From Tuctoria greenei (taxonomy: Eukaryota > Streptophyta > Magnoliopsida > Poales > Poaceae), in assembly GCA_036927565.1 (NCBI GenBank), contig JAYESD010000001.1:265433560-265497559 (forward strand): a DNA stretch of 64,000 nt. Direction: 5' to 3'. A program made the position numbers and the translations under genes. Below are positions 1 to 10,295 of the stretch, piece by piece. A model generated the notes under the pieces. That model saw only the letters and a list, made by a program, of their open reading frames with translations, ran no database searches and had not been told where the DNA came from. Position 1 is the first letter of the stretch; the number at the start of each line of letters is the position of its first letter.

Positions 1-373
1 GAGAAATACCCACCCACATCTCGCAGAAGTGTACAAAGATCGACACCAAAAGAATGGAGTGGGGGCCAAGGTGGTACAACTACAGACCATAGAATTCCAG
101 CAACATCAAGAGAAAAGAAGAAAAGGGTGGGATCAGTCCCACCATGGCATACGCGGAGAAGTACACCATGTTGCCGGCGTGCCCCTTCTCGAATGGAAGC
201 TTGCCGGCGCGGACATGGTGGTTGAAGAAGTCACTGGACCACCCCATGAGGGCCCAGACCTTCTTCAAGTTGCCGTCGGTCTTAAGTCGGCTCTCGCGGA
301 GACCCAACTCCATCGCATCACAAGCGGGGCTAGGGACGAAAAGCAAGCGAAAGTTTGGAGGATTTGAGCTCAA
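1..373 (-). pseudogene. antisense ORF relic of a gypsy-type element (putative gypsy-type transposon domain)
   Basis: Read on the minus strand this encodes a protein fragment with the wording I associate with the 'putative gypsy type transposon' domain of grass LTR elements. It includes a GWSSDFFNHHVRAGKL-like stretch and then a Leu-rich segment ending in LLEFYGL. A stop codon follows that segment, but the same frame continues past it to the window edge with matching family sequence (LYHLGPHSI), so the gene is broken by a nonsense change. The frame opposes the LTR at 851-1708, whose TATA box lies on the plus strand. The ORF therefore sits antisense between the lost pol region and the 3' LTR. 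Domain naming is from memory; its function is not established. Confidence 0.5.
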
Positions 374-850
374 GATTAAATGAAGGCGTAAAGAACCCCC
401 AAATGGTGCACGCTTTCCTTCTTAAGTAAGCCCTCACAACGCTTGGATAGAAACCGCAGAGGAGCCGACGATACAAGTCAAAAACATCACCCTGCCAATG
501 ACAAGGGGGCCCGGGGCCACCCCGACAATCAAGTAGAGATCCTTACCCCAAGTGAACGGTTGTCATCATGAAAGGTGGGAAACCCGAAGGCGGCGGTCTG
601 ACAAGGCGCACGGAAGCAATACGATTTTCGTATCGAGAACCGGCGACCTTCAATTGCGTGAGATCCGCACGCTAAGATCTCACCTGCCGCATCCAGGATA
701 TGCCACGCGGCGATGGTTTAACTACAAACTACCGCCAACGGCACATCCTAAGATCCTTGAAGACACGACACAAAAATCAAAGGATGGACCACCTCCGGCA
801 AAACGACTCCATCCAAAAGGTCTCTCCCAGAGGTGGGCCCAGGGAGCCAC
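374..850 (+). other. non-coding 3' internal region of LTR element, with polypurine tract
   Basis: No convincing gene is present. The last 25 bases, ending in gggcccagggagccac just before the TG of the LTR at 851, look like the polypurine tract that primes plus-strand synthesis. This supports reading 851-1708 as a 3' LTR rather than a solo copy. Confidence 0.45.
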
Positions 851-1708
851 TGTCGGTACCCTGCGTACCGTATATCCCTTGGGACTACAAAAAGACCAAA
901 TGGACTTCACCTGTCCGAGTTGAAGACATGCGAAGGCCCCACATGTCATACGAGACTGGACATGCCTCTCATCTATGGTTAGTCCCGGTACTGCCACGTG
1001 TACACTGCAGCCGGACCTATATCCCTCACATGGGATAGCTCCGGGCTAAACACTTGTGCGGCACCCCCGGACCTAACCTCCGACAGAGGGAAGCTCCAGT
1101 ATCGACACGTGTACATCTACATCGGACCTACCCATCCCAGACGAATAGCTCCGAAGCTGCCACGTGTCCGAACCGCCGGACCTTCAACCTTGGCAATCAA
1201 GCTGGTGAACCCCCAACGACTTGGACCTCCAAGGGGCAATCAAATACTTTAAGACCTGATTAAGTGTCATTAATATCATATTAATGACACACAATCAGTA
1301 GGCCCTTAATACTAGGAACGACACTGTCAGGTCCCGTTACCACGCTATTAAGGGTAATTAATCTCATTAATTATGTATTAAACTAGTAACCGCCGGGGCC
1401 ACATGTCGGGCTAGGCTAACGGTGTAACGACCAGTCTTTTAACTATAAAAGGACTGGTCGGCGATACACAGGGGGACTCTTACGCTCTTTGACACATACA
1501 CAGTCTCTGGGCTGAAGCTCTTAGACGCTCAATACAACAGCTACACACCCCGTGGAGTAGGGTATTATGCTCAGGCGGCCCGAACCACATAAATCCTTGA
1601 GTCCATTCGCCATACTCTTTGGAATCTCTGCGCACCCAATATCGAACTACAAACTCCGCAAGCTACCAACGGTAGTATCGGGAGAATTGCCGGAAAAACA
1701 CTCCGACA
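851..1708 (+). mobile_element. 3' LTR of a gypsy-type retrotransposon
   Basis: An 858-bp LTR that starts tgtcggtaccc and ends ctccgaca, with a TATA box (actataaaagg) near 1443. It is about as long as, and clearly homologous to, 1825-2673. Both share the block around ccgtggagtagggtatta (here near 1550) and the cggcccgaaccac motif, which also occur in the LTRs at 48180 and 51784. Its partner 5' LTR lies outside the window, so the element enters from the left edge. Confidence 0.75.
1444..1452 (+). promoter_or_regulatory. LTR TATA box
   Basis: tataaaagg in the middle of the LTR. The same motif sits at an equivalent place in the solo LTR (2418-2425), marking the likely U3/R region. Confidence 0.55.
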
Positions 1709-1824
1709 ACGCATATATGAGTAGTGCGCACCAGCGACGCAGTTCGGTTCTGATGCAGATAGCGTGCAGCCACATGCTTTTTTTCGCGGGAGCAGGATAT
1801 TTTTTGGGCAGGAGCGAGCGGTGT

Positions 1825-2673
1825 TGTCAGTACCCTTCGTACCGTATACCCCTTGGGACTACAAAAAGACCAAAGGAACTTCACCTGTCTGAGTTGAAGA
1901 CCTGCAAAGGCCCCACGTGTCATACGAGACCGGACCTGCCTCGCATCTATGGTTAGTCTTGGTGCTGCCACGTGTATACTGCAACTGAACCTACATCCCA
2001 CACATGAGATAGCTCCAGGCTAAACACTTGTGCGGCACCACCGGACCTAACCCCCGACAGAGGGAAGCTCCGGTACCGACACATGTACATCTACACCGGA
2101 CCTACTCGTCCCAGCCGGAAAGCTCCGATCCTGCCACGTGTCCAACCGCCGGACCTTCAGCCTCAACAATCAAACTAGTTGACCCCCAACGGCTCGGACC
2201 TTCAAGGGGTAATCAAAGACTTCAAGACCCAATTAAGTGTCATTAATACCATATTAATTGCACACGATCAGAAGACCTTTAATACTGGTAATGGCATTGT
2301 CAAGCCCGTTACCATGCCATTAAGGGTAATTAATCTCATTAATTGTGTATTAAGCATCAATAACCGTCAGGGCCACATGTCGGGCCAGGCTAACAGTGTA
2401 ACGACCGGTCCTTATACTATAAAAGGACTAATCGACGATACACAAAGGACGACTCTGGGCTCTCTTGAACCCTCCCAGAGACAGCTTTGATACCCAATAC
2501 AACAAGTACACACCCCGTGGAGTAGGGTATTACGCTCACCCGGCCCGAACCACGTAAATCTTTGTGTCCATTTGGCATTGTCTTTTGAATCTCTGCATGC
2601 CCAATACTGAACTATAAACTCCGCGGGCCACCAACGGTAGTACCGGGAGAACTGCCGGATCAAGCCTCCGACA
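1825..2673 (+). mobile_element. solo LTR, same superfamily, with 5-bp target duplication
   Basis: An 849-bp LTR, tgtcagtaccc...cctccgaca. It is flanked by identical GGTGT at 1820-1824 and 2674-2678, the target-site duplication of one complete insertion. No internal region remains, so this is a solo LTR produced by LTR-LTR recombination. It lies 116 bp downstream of the 3' LTR of the first element. TATA box at about 2418. Confidence 0.85.
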
Positions 2674-2678
2674 GGTGT

Positions 2679-3420
2679 GCTTCACTTTTGACGGAAGCAC
2701 GCAGCAATATCTTTTTCGATATCAATGTTTGTTTGTGCGTTGGAGATAAAAAATTATGAGTAAGCCACTCACGGGGTTGGAGAAACCCAAAGACCAGTAT
2801 TGATTCATATTTTTAGGTAGTTCCATTGGAGTCAGCCTTACTGTCTCATCTTTGCGTTTTCACCAACCAGAGCCAAAGATCGGATCCCGTTATCTGACAA
2901 GACGAACGCATGTGCAGTAACTAAACCGTCATGATAGGCATGTGTTAATAATATTGTAATTATAATTGAGGAGAATAAAAAACAACAAAAATGAGTTGTC
3001 ATCATCTCCAAAGGTATACATGTTATTTTACGAACACATTAGAGTTAAGCCATTAAAAATAATCAGGTTTGCTAAACACCCATTCTCTCCAGATAGTCGC
3101 TTAATCAGACCACGACACATCAGAAAAATCATGCTCATCAGATAACCGAGTCGCAGAAAAGCGAAACCAAACACTACCTTAGATTGTAGCCAAACCACTG
3201 TATCCATTTTGCAAAGGGACAATTGCGCTCTATGTCTGATTTTTTTGGTGTTTGTATGTTTAACTCTTAAAATAAATTCAAAAGTTTAGGATGTAGGTTG
3301 AAAGGAGATAATAATTTCCGACAACTGAAATTCAGCATTCCTGATAAAAAAAATGAAAAATCAGCCATCTTCATTTGGACGCCTAAAAATAAATAAACCC
3401 TTGCTGCCTAAACCATCCCC
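2679..3420. other. intergenic DNA upstream of H2B
   Basis: AT-rich spacer. I see no gene, clear repeat or RNA gene here. The final 100 bases grade into the histone promoter. Confidence 0.4.
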
Positions 3421-3543
3421 CGGATGTGCACCTCACGCGTCTTAATCGTCACCACCCACGGCCAATCCATCGAACGCGTCGGATGCTGCCATCTCACCGA
3501 TCCTCGCCCTCCTCCTCTCGGCCAATCACGACCCACCTCACCG

Positions 3544-3552
3544 CTCTATATA
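3544..3552 (+). promoter_or_regulatory. TATA box of the H2B gene
   Basis: tctatatat lies about 120 bases before the ATG. CCAAT motifs (ggccaatcc, cggccaatcac) lie upstream at about 3460 and 3520. A reverse copy of the plant histone octamer CGCGGATC (gatccgcg, 3655-3662) sits just before the start codon, inside the presumed 5' UTR. Confidence 0.65.
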
Positions 3553-3666
3553 TGCTCCGCGCCTCACCGCGATTCTCCCATCTCATCGTCACTCACGCAA
3601 CCACCTCCAGCCTCCTCGCGAATTTCCTTCGACCTTCCGTCTTCGTCTTGCGACGATCCGCGCGTG

Positions 3667-4107
3667 ATGGCACCGAAGGCGGAGAAGAAGCCGGTGGAGA
3701 AGAAGCCCGCAGAGGAGAAGGCGGAGAAAGCTCCCAAGGGGGAGAAGAAGCCTAAGGTGGAGAAGCGGCTGCCGGCGTCCAAGGAGGGCGGCGGCTCGGA
3801 CAAGAAGGGCAAGAAGAAGGCCAAGAAGAGCGTGGAGACGTACAAGATCTACATCTTCAAGGTGCTCAAGCAGGTGCACCCGGACATCGGCATCTCCTCC
3901 AAGGCCATGTCCATCATGAACTCCTTCATCAACGACATCTTCGAGAAGCTCGCGCAGGAGGCTGCCAAGCTCGCGCGGTACAACAAGAAACCCACCATCA
4001 CGTCGCGCGAGATCCAGACCTCGGTGCGCCTCGTCCTCCCCGGCGAGCTCGCCAAGCACGCCGTCTCCGAGGGCACCAAGGCCGTGACCAAGTTCACTTC
4101 CTCTTAG
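3667..4107 (+). CDS. histone H2B
   Basis: A single-exon 146-residue histone H2B, a core nucleosome subunit pairing with H2A. The N-terminal tail (residues 1-55) is Lys/Ala/Pro/Glu-rich, beginning MAPKAEKKPVEKKPAEEK as in plant H2Bs. The histone fold follows from about residue 56 (ETYKIYIFKVLKQVHPDIGI, then SSKAMSIMNSFINDIFE). The C-terminal helix ends in EGTKAVTKFTSS and keeps the lysine ubiquitinated in plant H2B. The last residues are TKFTSS where TKYTSS is common, a mild substitution. The frame is open far upstream (to 3424), but the ATG at 3667 gives the canonical protein and follows the TATA box at a sensible distance. Absence of introns and high GC fit plant core histone genes. Confidence 0.97.
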   Translation: MAPKAEKKPVEKKPAEEKAEKAPKGEKKPKVEKRLPASKEGGGSDKKGKKKAKKSVETYKIYIFKVLKQVHPDIGISSKAMSIMNSFINDIFEKLAQEAAKLARYNKKPTITSREIQTSVRLVLPGELAKHAVSEGTKAVTKFTSS

Positions 4108-4318
4108 ATAGTTAAACACCTCCCTTTAGCCAGTTGTTTTATGTTCTTGCCCTCACGCTAGGGGTCGATGGCTAGTCTAATTGGTGGTGTTGGATTAAGA
4201 AAATCGAATGAATGATAATGCTATGTTTGCTTTCTCAATCTGCTACTGCCGTATGAAGAATATGATTTGACAGAACTATCTGCAATTCTCGTTCACATTT
4301 GGGGAATTTATTGTGTTA

Positions 4319-7156
4319 TCAGTTTTGGGCGTCGTCGACGTCTTCTGGATTAATGAATTCTTCCGGTAGGCTGCCGGGGAGGTCGGAGCCATAGACGTGC
4401 CCCATTTTGGTTCTCTTCGTCTCGAGGTACTTCTGGTTCTCCTTGGTGATGGGTGAGATCACCGGCACCCTCCCCACCACGGCGAGGCCGTAGCCCTTGA
4501 GCCCGATGAACTTGGCCGGGTTGTTGGTCATCAGCCGCATCGTGCGCACGCCGATGTCCCGCAGTATCTGCAATATACATTTCGATTGTAAAACGTTCAG
4601 TTCTTGACGCACCAATCTCCCTTTTGAAATCTGAGGGAAATGAGCCAAAGGATTATTGGGGTTCGGGAGCTCTGATTACCTGGGCGCCAATGCCGTACTC
4701 GCGGGAGTCCACGGCGAGGCCGAGCTCGACGTTGGCCTCGACGGTGTCGTGGCCCTGGTCCTGGAGGTTGTAGGCGCGGAGCTTCTGGCCCAAGCCGATG
4801 CCGCGGCCCTCGTGGCCGCGGAGGTAAACGACCACGCCGCGGCCGGCCTTCTCGATCAGCCGCATCGCCAGGTCCAGCTGCTCGCCGCAGTCGCAGCGGG
4901 CAGAGCCCAGGATGTCGCCTGTCAGGCACTCGGAGTGCACCCTCACCAGTACGTCCTCGCCGTCGCCGATGTCACCCTGCATACATTAGACAGCATATAT
5001 GTATGGGAACGCCACCGGAGATAAGCTGTATACAAAGGGGACGCATTTGCATAGTGTATCATCCTATCCAACTACTACACACCATGAAAGCTGCACTTTT
5101 CAGCACAATCTGAACATCCTGGCAAATGTAGGTACAGCAGAATGCATACCTTTACAACTGCAATGTGTTCAGTTCCATCCAACTTGGACTGGTAGCAATA
5201 AGCTCGGAAAAGACCCCACTTCGTGGGCAAGCGAGATACAGCAATCAGCTCCACCAGCTTCTCCCTTTTCCTTGTATACCTGAATCACACCAAAAGCTTG
5301 AGATGAAACCTTCATAAAGAATATCTGCAACACGAAGGCTATCCTAGCACAACAACATTCCACTCCAGCATTAATTTGTGTTTGAAACAAGACTTCAGAT
5401 CATCTTGAAAAGTTGTGTCAGTAGAGTTTAAAGCAGAACAAAGCAAAGCTATAGGTTCACAAAGGCTTCACCTTAAGGTATACTAACCGGATGAGATCAG
5501 CTATTGAAATGATCGGTATATCGTGCTCCAAAGCCATCTGTTGCAGAACTGTTATACCAGCCATTGAGCCATCCTTCGGGTCCATGACAGTCGATAGGAC
5601 AGATACAGGGCGCAGACCGGCCAATGCGACAAGATCGACTGATGCCTCCGTGTGCCCGGCTCTTTTGAGGACACCTCCATTTCTGTACTTGAGAGGGAAT
5701 ATATGGCCTGGTCTTCTGAGATCACTGGGCTTCGAATCAGGGGAGGCTAGAGTAAGGATGGTTTTTGCTCTATCTGCAGCTGAGACACCGGTGGATATTC
5801 CCACTCTGGCATCCTGAATAGATCGAAAGCAAATCTTCAATTTTGGCACAATACAAGACCAGAAATCCTCAAGGATTATGGATAATTTTGTGTTTCAGAG
5901 ACTATTAAGGGCCAGATTTTTACCACTGTTACTGTGGAAGCAGCAGCTGAAACATCCTCAATTTCTGTGATTGGAGACATCATAGGAATCATCAATCTTG
6001 ATAGGTCCTCTTCTTTCATGCCGACTGAGATGATCCCAGAACAGTTCCTGATCATGAATGCAATGGACTCTGAGTCCACTAGAGTGGCTGCCATCACAAG
6101 ATCTCCTTCGTTGTCTCTATTTTCATCATCTACAGCAATAACAAACTGGAGAAGAATGAATAGTTAACTTTGTAGCTCAATTTAACTCTCGTAGGAAAAC
6201 AACACAACAGTAGTGCAATCATGCATTCCATGTTCTGTACTGCAATTATGCAAAATTTCATGATACAGCCTCGTGCATATTCCTTTATATATTAGAAAAG
6301 AGCATTCATCTAGTTAAGCCATATAATTATTGTTTCATAAATAAAAAACAGTGAATAATGCAATATCATGCTTAATTGGAAGCTACTAGTTTGTAATTAT
6401 CAACAAACACCAAGTACATGTGGAACATGATATTTCATAGTTCAAAAAGAGATCTGATTCGCTCTTGATCATGCAGGTTCAGTGCCCAAGAGCGAAATAC
6501 AAAGATGAAAAATACTGAGTGAACCTCTTGATATGATGCTACAAAAGTACTGAGTCAATGCCAACAGCCCAAGTTCAGACTGAAACTCTGAATAGGACCA
6601 TACAAAATACAGACATGAAAAGTACCAGTCTGTGAGATATTCTAATGTAGCCATTCATCTACCTTTCCTCCACGCAAAGCGTTTATAGCTTGGTCGATCG
6701 AGGAGAAGCCGTCAGTAGGCTTGTCTGGATCACCGTCTGCATCACTGACAAAGAAATCTCCTGTTTCCTGAGTGATTTCAGCACCAACCGTTCGAAATGA
6801 GGCGCCAGATCCAGGGAGTCCTTGGAGAACAGACCCATTATTGGTTTTGTTCAATGGATCGTTTAAATACCCTGGATCACCAGGTCCATCAACAGTCGCA
6901 TAACATCTCAATTTTACACATCCCTTTCTTGTAACAGCAAATCCTATACTGTTGACACCATCGGGACCTTGTTGAAACCTGAAAGATGACCAGAATAACT
7001 GACATATCACACAACAAAGATATGTACATGACTCTGGAGTCTTATAATATTTCAAGTAATTTTTGTATGGACAAATTTAGTTGGACAATCATACCGTGCG
7101 CTAAGTATGGTGTGAGATGGCAATGGCAAGTAGGAGCTCAGAAGAACACGATCCAT
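4319..7156 (-). CDS. RIBA3: RIBA-type riboflavin biosynthesis protein, plastid; DHBP synthase half lacks key residues
   Basis: Seven exons join in frame: 7156-7095, 6978-6663, 6145-5924, 5813-5488, 5279-5150, 4976-4680, 4567-4319, giving 533 residues. The N-terminus (MDRVLLSSYLPLPSH) resembles a plastid transit peptide. Residues 127-309 form the 3,4-dihydroxy-2-butanone-4-phosphate synthase domain (VDDENRDNEGDLVMA) and 310-533 GTP cyclohydrolase II. The cyclohydrolase half has its zinc cysteines C369, C380 and C382 (ECLTGDILGSARCDCGEQL) and the GHEGRGIGL motif. The synthase half keeps the acidic loop and GHTEASVDL, but Ser166 replaces the usual Cys (GIISVGM for GIVCVSM) and LST at 273-275 replaces the usual LCE, losing the conserved Glu. 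This pattern fits RIBA3, reported in Arabidopsis to have lost synthase activity while keeping cyclohydrolase activity. The isoform assignment is inference. Confidence 0.9.
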
Positions 7157-7569
7157 TTGGTGGTACCAACCGACCCTCAAATCTCAGCTCCAAAATATGC
7201 TTATATACCTCTATCTCCTGCAGTGTCACAACACCTCTCAGCCTACCACTTGGACTTATCTGCTCATGTGGATGATAAGAGGAAAATACAGAAAGGTGGA
7301 CGAAAAGTGACCACATATTTCTGAGTTCAAGATAGCAGCAGCCGTATCGACACATCGCACATTTCAGGTCATGCCAAATTATCGCCATTTGTACGTTTTT
7401 TGTTGTAAACATACTTGAGTCAAATGCGATAGAAGCTGGGCCTGATAATGATAGGAAAAACAATTCTTTCGCCAATCTCATATTTGTCTCGTTCCGCACG
7501 ATAGCTACAATTCAGATAAGGCAACATGTAGATAGCAATCTCAATGCAATCTTGCAATCAGACATTCCA
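7157..7569 (-). promoter_or_regulatory. presumed 5' UTR and promoter region of the RIBA gene
   Basis: Sequence directly upstream of the RIBA ATG at 7156 on the minus strand. I see no competing gene; the open frame here extends upstream of the ATG but lacks family similarity. No TATA box was identified with confidence. Confidence 0.35.
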
Positions 7570-7570
7570 T

Positions 7571-7701
7571 CCATTAGATATGCATCCAACGGTTGTTGAA
7601 CCTTTTGCACTTAACTCCCACCTTTTGCAATTAATCCTTTGGCGGCCGATGGAGGGAGTTAAGTGCAAAAATACAAAAATCGTTGGATACACATCTAATG
7701 G
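7571..7701. repeat. 131-bp foldback element (MITE-like)
   Basis: Terminal inverted repeats of 21 bases (ccattagatatgcatccaac at 7571, reverse complement at 7681-7701 with two mismatches) and an inner pair, gcacttaactccc at 7607 and gggagttaagtgc at 7654. The whole can fold into a near-complete hairpin. No target duplication was identified. Confidence 0.5.
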
Positions 7702-8195
7702 TTGGGAAAACCCAATTGTACGATTGCAGCACAAGGAAGATTCATTCTAAATGTTGCCTCAAGATAAATGTCCATTAAATGTACTTATTAAATTTCCCAC
7801 TCCTCTTTTGGCTGAAGAAGCAGTACACATGCTAATCACAATGGAAAAAAATGATAACTACTCTCTCCATCACAAAAAGATTGTCACTTAGTAGTTCATT
7901 TTTAAACTACAAATGACAAAATTGGAAGTATATATTTAGAGTTAGTAACCCATGAAAAAGTAATGACTATCCGGATATAATCCAAGCATCAAGCGAGTTT
8001 TCTGAATTTGCACTGATAATTAGCCAAAGGAGCCTTACTCTAGACCAGAGGAGGGCCGGAGGCCGCCGTCGCTTGTCATTGGAGGCGGCACGCATGGCCG
8101 CGCGGCAAACCATGCCCAAACGAAGAGCCCAATGGCGCAGCCGCTAGGAGTGCCAACGTGTCCGAAGAGAGCAACATCAAAGGGGTTGCCACCAC
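7702..8195. other. intergenic DNA with a possible Stowaway-like fragment
   Basis: No gene seen. Near 7858 the sequence tctctccatcacaaaaagat resembles the terminal inverted repeat wording of Stowaway-type MITEs, but no matching second end is present. Confidence 0.25.
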
Positions 8196-8199
8196 CACC

Positions 8200-8390
8200 G
8201 AGAAATTTAGAATTTTCCCACTCCCAACGTTAGGCTTCGTCAAAATCCCACTCCGACATGTGTGTAACCAAAATCCCATTATAATTGTACAGATTTTGCT
8301 CTTTTCCCATTGAGATGGTATTTCACCCTTGATGAAGTTTTTTGACAGTAAAATTGAAGCAAAAGACCTTTTTACCCTTCAATTTACATA
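8200..8390 (+). repeat. dispersed repeat, copy A (inverted partner at 54418-54602)
   Basis: About 190 bases beginning gagaaatttagaattttccc and ending near gacctttttacccttc. They match the reverse complement of 54418-54602 throughout, including ttgagatggtatttca and acagtaaaattgaagcaaaa. The copies have diverged by scattered substitutions. This looks like one end of an uncharacterised DNA transposon family; its type is unknown. Confidence 0.55.
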
Positions 8391-9300
8391 CTTGCTAAAA
8401 AAATGTAAAAAACTTACAAATCCAAAAAATATTTAAAATCAGTAAAAAATTTATAAAATTCGAAAAAGTTTTATATTTAACAAAACAGTAAAATATTGAA
8501 AACTATTTAAATTTCGTAAAAAATGTGAAAAAGGTTAAAATCAGGGAAAAAAACAAAAAATTGGAAATAGAGTAAAAACGGAAAATTAGGGAGAATTTGA
8601 AGATAATTTTTTTTTTAAATTTAAAAAATAGCGAGAAATAGAAAAATGGCAGATACATGAGAGATAAATATTCATATATCACATAGGCAAAAATAAAATA
8701 CACATGCCGCATAGTCACAAAATAGAATACACATATAATGTAGACATATCATATACAACATAAACATTGCTAATTGGTGGCATATACATCGACATATACA
8801 CATGTGGCCCAATGATCACCTTGCTCATTGGTGGTCTTGCTGTAAATTGTAAGGGCCTCGGAAATATTTGTTTCTAGTGTAATGAAAAAAACGTACGTTC
8901 AGCTCAAATTGCGATCCTGCTCGTGATTCTCAGCTTCACTGCATGCGTGAATATGTATATGATCCAAAATTTTGAACCACATGGATCGAAAAGATTTTAA
9001 AAACTTAGTCGCTGACAAATTGGGAGCTCTAGTGGACAAAGCAGTTCGAAAGATGGTCCCGATATCAAGGCTCTATCCGTAAGAAAACCGGTCACACCGA
9101 TCAGGATAAACTAGTTAGATCGATTCCATCGGTATCTCCTGTTTGTACAATATTTTGTATATTTGGTTTATTTTATAAGCAAAATTATAGTTTAATCATG
9201 AATTTTTGGCCAGAAGTGTTGTGTATTACAGAGATGATCGACGATGCGTACGTGCTGCGGCATGGCGGAGAAGAGATCGGCGTATTCCCGTTTGGCACGT
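8391..9300. other. AT-rich intergenic DNA
   Basis: Low-complexity A/T-rich tract (8400-8720) followed by unremarkable sequence. No gene, RNA gene or clear transposon end recognised. Confidence 0.4.
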
Positions 9301-9393
9301 GGAGAATATTGGAATTTTTTATTAATATACATTTTAAAAAATCATTTATAATAAATAACCCACAGATTCGAAAATTTACCAAAATGACCCATC

Positions 9394-9443
9394 TTCGTAT
9401 GTGCCTCATACGAAATTCGAATTTCTTATGAGGCACATACGAA
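9394..9443. repeat. subterminal palindrome of the MULE, left end
   Basis: ttcgtatgtgcctcatacga is followed by its reverse complement about 10 bases later, giving a 50-base near-perfect palindrome. The cgtayga..ttcg core recurs at 9535-9600, in the right TIR, and upstream of the two zinc-finger genes. Confidence 0.65.
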
Positions 9444-9450
9444 ATGCCCA

Positions 9451-10295
9451 TCTGGTAGATGCCACATCATTTGGTGTCTGCCACGGTGGAGTTAAGGCTT
9501 GCCACGGTGGAAGAAATGGGCACGCACGAATTTCGTACGTGACCCATATGACGTGAACAGTGCCGTCGTATGAGGCACGTACGAAATTCGTCCGTGCCTA
9601 AACCCTAACCCCAGTTTTGAACCATCTTTTAATGGATTTTGGGCAAAGTTTTTGAAATATTTGTAGACCGATTTGCTAAAAACTTCTAAAGTATAAAATA
9701 GAGAGTACATTGTGAAGTTTTGAATTCAATGAACTTCCTCTATGTTTAGTATGTAGAAACTAGAGTAATTGTATGTGTTATTAGGCAATACAATCACATT
9801 TCTGCACATTTGTACAATGTATTCAGTTTTGGTTTTTTGTTTACAAATATTTGTAGTTAGAATTGACATAAATGTTCATAAAGGTTATTGTAATGTAAGT
9901 TTTGTTGAGTATAAACAATAAGTTATGAATATAATTTATGGGAGTTTAATGGGAGTTTCAAATTTTTTAAAATCCTATAGCGATAACAAATGCATAGTTT
10001 GGAAAATTATACAATTAATGTATTAATTTATACAAATGCATATTAATTAAAGGTAATTAATTGTAAGCTCAGCGGCGGTTACATGAAATGAAATTACATA
10101 GTTCCGAAAATATGTGCATGTTGTTTGCCACTCTACTACTACGATACATGAGGCAAAACTTAAGTGCACATATTTCTGGAAGAAAATGTAAAATAGGTAA
10201 TACAAATGGCGTGTGTACGACGCACTAAAGATGCGTCGATCTAATTCTAACACGCCTTAGTTGAATTAAACGCCGAGCATAGTTTACCCAAGTTG
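9451..10295. other. MULE subterminal and 3' flanking DNA
   Basis: Further copies of the cgtacgaaattcg motif to about 9600, then AT-rich sequence with no gene. It probably holds the 3' UTR of the Cys-rich/coiled-coil gene. Confidence 0.35.

Noticed and set aside
3589..4119. 176-codon open frame on the minus strand across H2B
   Set aside because: Antisense shadow of a GC-rich, Lys/Arg-rich histone gene; Leu/Arg-biased and without family similarity.
7101..7499. 132-codon frame upstream of RIBA exon 2
   Set aside because: The RIBA start is a different frame (ATG at 7156), which splices correctly into exon 2; the longer frame is not supported.
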